Shown here piece by piece: positions 1 through 5,242 of a stretch of 10,821 nucleotides of DNA. Location: NCBI GenBank assembly GCA_900553155.1, contig USCM01000044.1, forward strand, positions 1-10,821, read 5' to 3'. Each line of letters starts with the position of its first letter. The first letter of the stretch is position 1. Below the pieces are notes generated by a model. That model searched no databases and had not been told where the DNA came from. It was given only the letters and a program-made list of their open reading frames with translations. A program made the position numbers and the translations under genes. The stretch comes from an uncultured Prevotella sp. (GTDB taxonomy: Bacteria > Bacteroidota > Bacteroidia > Bacteroidales > Bacteroidaceae).

Positions 1-371
1 CTCAGTTGCGCAACTGGGTGAACAACCTCGGACCTAAGGACACTATCTATGTGTGCAAGGGAGGTACCATCGACGACGAGAAGAACATCATCAAGCGCAT
101 CAACGGCAAGCTCATCGTGCCTAAGTACTTCTTTACAGCTGTGCTGCGCAAGTTCTACGTCAATGGCAAGTACGAGTATCTCGCCGTGGGCTACTGGTGC
201 GACCAGACCAACGAATACCGCACCGACGAGAAGATAAAGAATCACTGCATGTCCATCGAGAAGCTGCAGCAGCTCACCGGCATCGACTTCTTCTGCAACC
301 TGCCCGACGATATTGAGAAGAGGGTAGAGGGTAGCTTCAGCGCAAGCCAATGGAAGTGGTTTGACAATTAA
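1..371 (+). CDS. DNA/RNA non-specific endonuclease, C-terminal part (partial, start lies before the window)
   Basis: The reading frame is open from the left edge (first full codon at base 3) to TAA at 369-371, about 123 residues. The leucine codon at 6-8 is not a credible start because the frame runs through it from the edge. The visible part has the layout of the end of NUC1-type beta-beta-alpha-metal nucleases: W-V-N-N, then T-I-Y-V-C-K-G-G, the V-P-K-Y-F-F-T-A-V-L strand, and an ending T-G-I-D-F-F-C-N-L-P-D-D-I-E followed by V-E-G-S-F. Bacteroidota members commonly end this way. The catalytic DRGH region would lie before the window, so activity cannot be judged. Such enzymes are usually exported and cut DNA and RNA without sequence preference; that is family knowledge. 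It is separated from asnA by 239 bases and is probably not co-transcribed with it. Confidence 0.85.
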   Translation, partial: QLRNWVNNLGPKDTIYVCKGGTIDDEKNIIKRINGKLIVPKYFFTAVLRKFYVNGKYEYLAVGYWCDQTNEYRTDEKIKNHCMSIEKLQQLTGIDFFCNLPDDIEKRVEGSFSASQWKWFDN

Positions 372-413
372 TGGCGAGTAGCTGTTTGTCGGGGTGATGC
401 TGACGTTTTAATA

Positions 414-456
414 TTCGTATAATGAACGTATAATATTCTATCGTTCATTATACGAA
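414..456. repeat. 15-bp perfect inverted repeat with 13-nt spacer
   Basis: TTCGTATAATGAACG at 414-428 is matched exactly, inverted, by CGTTCATTATACGAA at 442-456. The stem is AT-rich and is followed on the + strand by CTATCCCC and then a T-rich stretch, not by an immediate T-run. It could terminate the nuclease transcript or be a protein-binding palindrome. CGTATAAT also recurs as a direct repeat at 416-423 and 427-434. The symmetry is certain; the role is not. Confidence 0.75.
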
Positions 457-537
457 CTATCCCCTTTTACCTTTTCACGCTTTGTAAAGCAAACCCTTTC
501 GTTTTATGTCTTTTTGATATTTTCTTGCCAATTTATT

Positions 538-567
538 TTGCTCATTAGTAATTATTATATACCTTTG
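538..567 (+). promoter_or_regulatory. Bacteroidota-type promoter of asnA
   Basis: TTG at 538-540 (within TTTTG) and TACCTTTG at 560-567 are separated by 19 bases. This matches the Bacteroidota primary sigma factor consensus, -33 TTG and -7 TAnnTTTG. The expected transcript start is near base 573, giving a leader of about 35-40 nt before the ATG at 611. The leader (AAAATAAAAGAATAATC) is A-rich with no Shine-Dalgarno sequence, as is usual in this phylum. Confidence 0.75.
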
Positions 568-610
568 CAATTGCAACTGTAAAATAAAAGAATAATCAAA
601 ACTGCATACG

Positions 611-1648
611 ATGAGCACACTTATTCGTCCAGAACATTATCGTGCCTTGCTCAACACCTATAAAACCGAGCAGGGCATCAAGCTTATAAAAGACTTCTTC
701 CAGCAGAACCTCGCCACCGAGCTACGTCTGCGCCGCGTCACCGCACCGCTGTTTGTGCTACAGGGACTCGGCATCAACGACGACCTCAATGGTGTGGAGC
801 GTCCTGTTACATTCCCCATAAAGGACCTCGGCGACCAGAAGGCAGAGGTGGTACACTCGCTTGCCAAGTGGAAGCGCCTTACACTTGCCGAGTATCAGGT
901 GCAGCCGGGCTACGGCGTATACACCGATATGAACGCCATCCGAGCCGACGAAGAGCTCGACAACCTCCACTCGCTGTACGTAGACCAGTGGGACTGGGAG
1001 GCTGTCATCACCCAGCACCAGCGCACACTCGCCTTCCTTAAGGACGTGGTGCAGCGCATATACGCCGCCATACGACGCACCGAATACCTCGTGTGCGAGA
1101 CATACGAGCAAATAAGACCCTTCCTACCGGAGGACATACACTTCATCCACAGCGAAGACCTGCTTGCCATGTACCCCGACCTCTCGCCTAAAGAACGCGA
1201 GGACGCTATCTGCAAGAAGTACGGAGCAGTATTTATAATAGGTATCGGAGGCAAGCTTGCCAACGGCGAGAAGCACGACGGACGCGCACCCGACTACGAC
1301 GACTGGTCGACTATTGCCGAGAACGGCAAGGCAGGTCTCAACGGCGACATCCTCATCTGGTACCCAGTGCTGCAGCGCTCGTTCGAGCTGTCGTCTATGG
1401 GTATACGTGTAGACTGCGAGGCACTGAAGCGTCAGCTAAAGATTGAGGGCAAGGAAGACCGAGCCTCGCTCTACTTCCACCGCCGCTTGCTCAACAACGA
1501 GCTGCCCCTGTCGGTAGGCGGTGGCATCGGACAGAGCCGTCTCTGCATGGTTCTGTTGCACAAGGCACACATTGGAGAGATTCAGGCTTCTATATGGCCT
1601 GACGATATGCGCAGAGAATGCGCTTCCCTTGGAATGCCGCTGATATAG
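611..1648 (+). CDS. asnA: Aspartate--ammonia ligase (ammonia-dependent asparagine synthetase)
   Basis: AsnA makes L-asparagine from L-aspartate, ammonia and ATP through an aspartyl-adenylate, in the cytoplasm. The protein has 345 residues; E. coli AsnA has 330, and Bacteroidota members are slightly longer. It has the class II aminoacyl-tRNA synthetase-like fold. Visible signatures are the A-P-L-F-V run near residues 45-49, S-L-A-K-W-K-R at 83-89, the D-M-N-A-I-R stretch at 106-111, V-D-Q-W-D-W-E at 124-130, the motif-2-like F-E-L-S-S-M-G-I-R-V-D at 258-268, and the motif-3-like G-G-G-I-G-Q-S-R at 303-310 with its conserved arginine. The ATG follows the promoter at a normal distance, and the family N-terminus (I-R-P-E-H-Y) begins right after it. 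It is a single-gene unit ending at a hairpin. No frameshift or missing motif is seen. Confidence 0.97.
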   Translation: MSTLIRPEHYRALLNTYKTEQGIKLIKDFFQQNLATELRLRRVTAPLFVLQGLGINDDLNGVERPVTFPIKDLGDQKAEVVHSLAKWKRLTLAEYQVQPGYGVYTDMNAIRADEELDNLHSLYVDQWDWEAVITQHQRTLAFLKDVVQRIYAAIRRTEYLVCETYEQIRPFLPEDIHFIHSEDLLAMYPDLSPKEREDAICKKYGAVFIIGIGGKLANGEKHDGRAPDYDDWSTIAENGKAGLNGDILIWYPVLQRSFELSSMGIRVDCEALKRQLKIEGKEDRASLYFHRRLLNNELPLSVGGGIGQSRLCMVLLHKAHIGEIQASIWPDDMRRECASLGMPLI

Positions 1649-1683
1649 AGATATTGGCGAAGAGAATATTACTGTTATATGAA

Positions 1684-1719
1684 ACAACGCCGCCTGTTGA
1701 GCTTAACAGACGGCGTTGT
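1684..1719. terminator. Hairpin between convergent asnA and lutC, probable terminator
   Basis: ACAACGCCGCCTGTT (1684-1698) pairs with AACAGACGGCGTTGT (1705-1719) with a single mismatch, leaving a six-base loop. The gene pair is convergent, with asnA ending at 1648 and lutC at 1762. On the + strand it is followed by GGTGTTTATTAG, and on the - strand by TTTCATAT. Both are short T-containing tails, so it may serve both directions. The stem is strong but the T-tract is weak, so efficiency is uncertain. Confidence 0.65.
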
Positions 1720-1761
1720 GGTGTTTATTAGTAACGCTAAATCTTTATTTGGCAGGATGCC

Positions 1762-2343
1762 TTATCCTTCGGTTATAACCACCGTTACACCTCGTGCAGC
1801 CTGCGCTCCCATAACGAGAGCCTGCTCGATGTCGGCAGTTTTAGACGGACCCGATATAAAGGTGCCAAGCCCCGTGGCAGGCATCTCTATCCTTGCGTAA
1901 GCCTCGTGCATATTGTTCACGATGCCACTCTTGGGCAACACTATCACAAGATACTCGGCGATGAAGCACACCGCCTTCTCCTTCATGCTTTGCGGAATCC
2001 ACACACAGCCATTCTCAGCCACGCCTATCTGTCCGCGCACCACGCCAACGTCGGTGCCGTTAAGATTCTGTGCCTCTGCCACGGTGTCGGGATTGAGGGT
2101 GGCAATAGACAGCTCGGCTATGTCGGAAGCTATAACCTTGGCGTCGGGATAAGCCCGGCGCACAATGCTGTCGAGGCCCTCGCCAGCCTGTGCCATCACC
2201 ACCTGGGCGCCCACCGTCTTGCTTGCCTCTACAAATTGCGCCACGGTGTCGTCGTAGGCAATGCCCTTTATATCGTCCTTGGGCATATCATATTGCTCGC
2301 GCGTGTTACGGCGCAGCTTCTGTAAAAGTTCTTCTTTGTACAT
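1762..2343 (-). CDS. lutC: LutC-like LUD domain protein of the lactate utilisation complex
   Basis: This 193-residue protein is essentially one LUD domain. Key parts are G-V-V-R-G-Q-I-G-V-A-E-N-G at about 100-112, V-I-V-L-P-K at 133-138, N-M-H-E-A-Y-A at 144-150, and the hallmark F-I-S-G-P-S-K-T-A-D-I-E at 162-173. There are no cysteine clusters, as expected for LutC/LldG. In Bacillus subtilis LutA, LutB and LutC together oxidise L-lactate to pyruvate, and LutC is the small subunit. It is the last gene of the operon, 62 bases after lutB, and the gap is almost filled by an 8-bp tandem repeat. The ATG at 2343 directly precedes the family-typical lysine/glutamate-rich helix. The LUD family also includes proteins of unknown role, so lactate as substrate is inferred from the complete A-B-C set. 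Confidence 0.92.
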   Translation of the reverse strand: MYKEELLQKLRRNTREQYDMPKDDIKGIAYDDTVAQFVEASKTVGAQVVMAQAGEGLDSIVRRAYPDAKVIASDIAELSIATLNPDTVAEAQNLNGTDVGVVRGQIGVAENGCVWIPQSMKEKAVCFIAEYLVIVLPKSGIVNNMHEAYARIEMPATGLGTFISGPSKTADIEQALVMGAQAARGVTVVITEG

Positions 2344-2356
2344 TTGGGTTTATTGC

Positions 2357-2405
2357 TTGTCTACTTGTTCTACTCGTCAACTCATCTTCTTGTCAACTCG
2401 TCTAC
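2357..2405. repeat. Degenerate 8-bp tandem repeat filling the lutB-lutC spacer
   Basis: Six consecutive units match T-[T/C]-[G/A]-T-C-[T/A]-[A/T]-C on the + strand: TTGTCTAC (2357), TTGTTCTAC (2365, one extra base), TCGTCAAC (2374), TCATCTTC (2382), TTGTCAAC (2390) and TCGTCTAC (2398). The array starts at the base after the lutB stop codon (2406-2408 on the opposite strand) and ends 13 bases before the lutC ATG. In the transcript it reads as GTWGACRA units and is rich in purines. The 8-base period shows it is not coding. From memory, similar GTTGACGA-type strings occur in intergenic spacers of other Bacteroidales; this was not checked. Confidence 0.85.
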
Positions 2406-3779
2406 TTACTTAACCTTTCCTTTCTTCCACATCGTTTGGAACGATTCGCGTGCAAAATGCGGCTTTTCGTGTCCAACTCCCCAGGGGTTGACGTAGCGGA
2501 TGTGTGTCAAGCCGTCTGGAATGACGTTAGCCAAAGGAGCCAACTTCAGTGCCGAGGCATACAGATGCGGATGCTCAAACAGCACCTCCATACCCTCCGA
2601 CATAATCTTCTTCATAGGGTCGGCACGGTGCAGCGAGTCGAGCTTCTGTCGCCACAGGTACACCTGCGAGCCAGGACCAACCTTCGTAGGGCACACATTG
2701 TCGCACGAGAGGCACAGCGTGCAAGCCGACACGTTGTCGCTGTAGCGGCTGGCATCGCGCAGCATACCAAGGTTTATGCCTATCGGACCAGGTATGAAGT
2801 AGGTGTACGAGTAGCCACCCGAGCGGCGGTACACCGGACAGGTGTTCATGCACGAGCCGCAGCGTATGCACTTAAGCGTCTGCCAGTGGTCGGGGTCGGC
2901 AAGGATGTCGCTTCGTCCGTTGTCCACAAGTATCACGTGCATCTCGGCTCCGGGACGAGCCTGACGAAAGTGGGAGGTGTAGGCTGTGGTAGGCTGGCCC
3001 GTTGCCGATCGGCACAGCAGTCGCTGGAACACAGCCACCGAGCTGTAGTCGGGCACAATCTTCTCAATACCCATAGCCACAAGGTGCAGCTTAGGCATGG
3101 ATGTCGACATGTCGGCGTTGCCCTCGTTGGTGCACACCACGATGTCGCCGGTCTTGGCAACACCAAAGTTGCAGCCCGTCATGCCAGCCCCAGCCTCCAT
3201 AAACTGGTTGCGCAGATGCTGTCGTGCGCAGCGTGTAAGGTAGGTAGGGTCGTAGTTGCCAATCTCCTTGCTTATGCCCTTCTCCTCAAACATCTTGCCC
3301 ACCTCCTCGCGCTTGAGGTGTATGGCAGGCATAACGATATGGCTGGGCTTCTGGTGCAGCAGTTGCAGTATGCGCTCGCCAAGGTCGGTCTCCACCACGT
3401 CTATGCCGTTCTGCTCGAGGTAGGGGTTCATGCCGCACTCCTCTGTAAGCATCGACTTCGACTTAACCATCTTCTTCACCCCGTGCTTGCGCAGAATGTC
3501 GAGCACCGTATTGTTGAACTGGTCGGCATCCTTAGCCCAATGCACTATCACGCCGCGGCTCTCGAGTTGTGCGGCAAACTGCTCAAGATAGTCGGCAAGG
3601 TGCGTAATGGTGTGGCGCTTTATCTGGTTGGCATGTTCGCGCAGGTCCTCCCATTCGGGCAGACCGGCAGCCATGGCATCGCGCTTTTGTCTTAACGCCC
3701 AGAATGTGGCGTCGTGCCATGATGTCTTCTCTTTGTTCTGGTTGAAGCGTTGAGCCGCTTCGCTGTGTAGTGTACTCAT
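2406..3779 (-). CDS. lutB: LutB-like iron-sulfur subunit of the lactate utilisation complex
   Basis: LutB is the large electron-carrying subunit that works with LutA and LutC to oxidise L-lactate to pyruvate in the cytoplasm. The protein has 457 residues; B. subtilis LutB has about 475. The N-terminal two thirds is a LUD domain, with K-S-K-S-M-L-T-E-E at 106-114, G-C-N-F-G-V-A at 202-208, and N-E-G-N at 218-221. The C-terminal part has two ferredoxin-like 4Fe-4S motifs: C304-x2-C307-x2-C310-x3-C314-P and C353-x2-C356-x2-C359-x3-C363-P. All eight cysteines are present, so it looks functional. The ATG at 3777-3779 overlaps the lutA stop codon as ATGA, which indicates translational coupling and sets the start. 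No lactate permease or LutR-type regulator lies next to it in the window. Confidence 0.95.
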   Translation of the reverse strand: MSTLHSEAAQRFNQNKEKTSWHDATFWALRQKRDAMAAGLPEWEDLREHANQIKRHTITHLADYLEQFAAQLESRGVIVHWAKDADQFNNTVLDILRKHGVKKMVKSKSMLTEECGMNPYLEQNGIDVVETDLGERILQLLHQKPSHIVMPAIHLKREEVGKMFEEKGISKEIGNYDPTYLTRCARQHLRNQFMEAGAGMTGCNFGVAKTGDIVVCTNEGNADMSTSMPKLHLVAMGIEKIVPDYSSVAVFQRLLCRSATGQPTTAYTSHFRQARPGAEMHVILVDNGRSDILADPDHWQTLKCIRCGSCMNTCPVYRRSGGYSYTYFIPGPIGINLGMLRDASRYSDNVSACTLCLSCDNVCPTKVGPGSQVYLWRQKLDSLHRADPMKKIMSEGMEVLFEHPHLYASALKLAPLANVIPDGLTHIRYVNPWGVGHEKPHFARESFQTMWKKGKVK

Positions 3780-4513
3780 AATCCAGCTGCTAATATCTGT
3801 ACTACGTGGATAAACTTAATAGGTTTTTTCTCTCTCTTTGCTATACCTTGCATGTGCATCAGGCACGACGAGTCGGGACCGGTAATATATTCGGCTCCAG
3901 TAGCCATGTGTCGCGCTATCTTGTCCTCGCCCATACGTGTCGACACGTCGGGTTCCTCTACCGAGAACATGCCGCCAAATCCGCAGCACTCGTCCTTGCG
4001 CTCAGGCTCGCGTATGGTTATGCCCTCCACAAGGCGCAGCAGGTCTATAATCTTGTTAAACTGCGGCACGTTGCGCTCTGAAGGCGACGACAGGCCAAGC
4101 TCTCTTACGCCGTGGCACGAGTTGTGCACACTTACCACGTGCGGAAATTTCGACTTCAAGCCAGTAGGCTTAACAACATCGTGCAAAAACTCCACCACGT
4201 CCATAATCTTCTTGGACGTCAAACACTCGTGTCCTTCCTTAACCAGACGCGGATGGTAAAGCTTGACGAAGGCGGCACACGAAGCCGATGGTGCCACTAC
4301 ATAATCGTAGGCATCAAACAGCTGGTCAAAACGACTTGCTATGTTGTTTGCCTTCTCCTCGAATCCGGCATTTGCCATTGGCTGTCCGCAACAAGTTTGG
4401 TTGAGGGGATAGTCAACGTCAAGTCCAAGGCTCTTCAACAGCTTGAAAGTTGCAACGCCCACTTCCGGGTAGAGCGCATCGACATAGCAGGGTATAAACA
4501 ATCCTATCTTCAT
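3776..4513 (-). CDS. lutA: LutA-like (Fe-S)-binding protein with two CCG domains
   Basis: This is the first gene of the lactate oxidation operon. The protein has 245 residues, close to B. subtilis LutA and E. coli YkgE. It consists of two cysteine-rich (CCG) domains as found in heterodisulfide reductase and glycolate oxidase subunits. The first has C9, then C41-C42-G43-Q-P and C79; the second has C133 (N-S-C-H), C176-C177-G178-F-G-G and C217. These residues bind iron-sulfur clusters in the family. The start M-K-I-G-L-F-I-P-C-Y is typical, and the ATG lies about 45 bases after the predicted transcript start. The last four bases (ATGA) are shared with the lutB start. The gene is intact. Its role follows from the complete lutABC set; the electron acceptor is not shown by the sequence. 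Confidence 0.95.
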   Translation of the reverse strand: MKIGLFIPCYVDALYPEVGVATFKLLKSLGLDVDYPLNQTCCGQPMANAGFEEKANNIASRFDQLFDAYDYVVAPSASCAAFVKLYHPRLVKEGHECLTSKKIMDVVEFLHDVVKPTGLKSKFPHVVSVHNSCHGVRELGLSSPSERNVPQFNKIIDLLRLVEGITIREPERKDECCGFGGMFSVEEPDVSTRMGEDKIARHMATGAEYITGPDSSCLMHMQGIAKREKKPIKFIHVVQILAAGL

Positions 4514-4565
4514 AATGTTAAAAGTTATCCACCTTTAGTGTATCTCTTATATTTATTAATCGTTG

Positions 4566-4595
4566 CAAAAGTACAAATTTTGAATGGATTAGCAA
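4566..4595 (-). promoter_or_regulatory. Bacteroidota-type promoter of lutABC
   Basis: Read on the - strand, TTG (4595-4593) and TACTTTTG (4573-4566) are 19 bases apart, again matching -33 TTG and -7 TAnnTTTG. Transcription should start near 4560, leaving a leader of about 45 nt before the lutA ATG at 4513. No operator-like palindrome was seen between the promoter and the gene. Confidence 0.75.
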
Positions 4596-4812
4596 CAACA
4601 TATTCAAAGAAGTGTTGCTTATGTTTTGTTTTTTCTCACATTTTATAATGTCTTCTATATTTCTTTTTTAGTTTTCCTAAAAAAGTGGCTAATCTGCCAG
4701 TATTTATATATTGGGCTGATTATCAATGGTATATGGTCTGTCACTTCGCCTCCGGCAGCCCTCAATGTGCCATGCTATCTGCCAGCCCCAGCGCCAATGT
4801 GCCAGCAAGATG

Positions 4813-4904
4813 GCGTATTAATGATTATATCGTGTAATTGGCGTTAATGCTTTAATCGTGTAATTGAAGTTAATGCCTTAATCGTATAATTGACGTTAAT
4901 ACGC
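4813..4904. repeat. 26-bp tandem repeat (about 2.8 copies) bracketed by 9-bp inverted repeats
   Basis: Units begin at 4831, 4857 and 4883. Each starts CGTGTAATTG or CGTATAATTG and continues with x-x-GTTAAT. The first two are a full 26 bases and the third is cut at 20. A more degenerate half unit precedes them (4813-4830). The array is enclosed by GCGTATTAA (4813-4821) and its exact inverse TTAATACGC (4896-4904), so the whole array could form the loop of a stem in RNA or single-stranded DNA. Confidence 0.75.
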
Positions 4905-4943
4905 TGGTTTGTGCAATGAGGGTGTGTCAAAAGTCGCAAGTAG

Positions 4944-5031
4944 CAAGGCTCAATTGCACAGCAATAAAGGTTCGGCCGCACAATTTTAAAGGCTCGGTAA
5001 TACTGTTACAAAGGCTCGGTAATGATATTAC
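4944..5031. repeat. 22-bp tandem repeat, about four units
   Basis: Units start at 4944, 4966, 4988 and 5010, each 22 bases. The last two share AAAGGCTCGGTAAT and differ only in the middle of the second half. The first two are more diverged but keep the AAGG(C/T)TC core in register. The last two units each contain a small palindrome, GTAATACTGTTAC (4997-5009) and GTAATGATATTAC (5019-5031). A further AAAG at 5032 may start a decayed fifth unit. Spacing and palindromes suit a protein-binding array, but no DNA-binding partner is visible. Confidence 0.75.
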
Positions 5032-5049
5032 AAAGCAGAGATGACGATA

Positions 5050-5100
5050 GAGTGGGGGATAATCTGCGTATACATGGGGGGACGAGGGCGTCCCCCACTC
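5050..5100. repeat. Two mutually exclusive GC-rich hairpins
   Basis: GAGTGGGGGA (5050-5059) pairs perfectly with TCCCCCACTC (5091-5100) over a 31-nt gap. Inside, GGGGGACG (5077-5084) pairs perfectly with CGTCCCCC (5089-5096) around a four-base loop. Both use the same C-run, so only one can form fully at a time, like an attenuator switch. Neither strand has a T-run right after the stem, so it is not a standard terminator. Confidence 0.7.
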
Positions 5101-5242
5101 CTTAAAAATTGCATGTGGCTGGTAGATACCCTGCTACATAGACCTCATAAAATTATGATGTGACAGCCATTAATACTCTGTGTATCAACGCTATAGACGA
5201 ATACTGGCAGATTGGCACTTAATTTTTTAAAACAAACTTTTT

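Larger units (their letters stand above)
4683..5220. repeat. 538-bp segment bounded by inverted repeats (MITE-like candidate)
   Basis: AATCTGCCAGTATT at 4691-4704 is repeated exactly in inverted form (AATACTGGCAGATT) at 5200-5213. The similarity extends outward to AAGTG (4683-4687) against CACTT (5216-5220), with one gap and a mismatch between, giving terminal arms of about 21-22 bases. A related word also occurs inside: GCGCCAATGTGCCAGC at 4791-4806, CAATGTGCCA at 4763-4772 and ATCTGCCAGC at 4777-4786. The arms bracket the tandem arrays and the hairpins. No transposase and no obvious target-site duplication were seen, so a non-autonomous element is only one explanation. Confidence 0.5.
4596..5242. 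other. Repeat-rich intergenic region without convincing genes
   Basis: About 650 bases lie between the lut promoter and the end of res. Stop codons are frequent in all frames, and the small open frames here have no recognisable domain. The region is not plain spacer. It carries an inverted repeat at its ends (4683-4704 and 5200-5220), two tandem arrays of different period, and a GC-rich hairpin cluster, each listed separately. No second TTG-N19-TAnnTTTG promoter was found on either strand. No clear T-tailed terminator follows res on the - strand, although the sequence after its stop is A/T-rich. Confidence 0.7.

Noticed and set aside
414..456. Possible loxP-like site
   Set aside because: TTCGTATA and TATACGAA occur as in loxP, but 27 bases separate them instead of the 8-base spacer, and no recombinase gene lies nearby. 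The likeness is probably chance within an AT-rich palindrome.
2190..3695. Long open frame of about 500 codons on the + strand, antisense to lutC and lutB
   Set aside because: It mirrors the codon pattern of lutB on the other strand, is rich in leucine, histidine, valine and arginine, has no recognisable domain, and crosses the lutB-lutC spacer repeats. The - strand genes have complete family motifs.
4626..4847. Small + strand open frame of 73 codons in the spacer
   Set aside because: It starts in T-rich sequence, has no family likeness and runs into the repeat region without any supporting signal.
4944..5031. Plasmid-type replication origin based on 22-bp iterons
   Set aside because: The period fits iterons, but no rep gene, DnaA boxes or partition genes are visible and the surrounding genes are chromosomal.
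4813..5031. CRISPR array
   Set aside because: Repeats of 26 and 22 bases are directly adjacent, without unique spacers of constant length, and no cas genes are present.
5201..5242. Rho-independent terminator directly after res
   Set aside because: The sequence after the stop is A/T-rich but forms no GC-rich stem followed by a T-run on the - strand.
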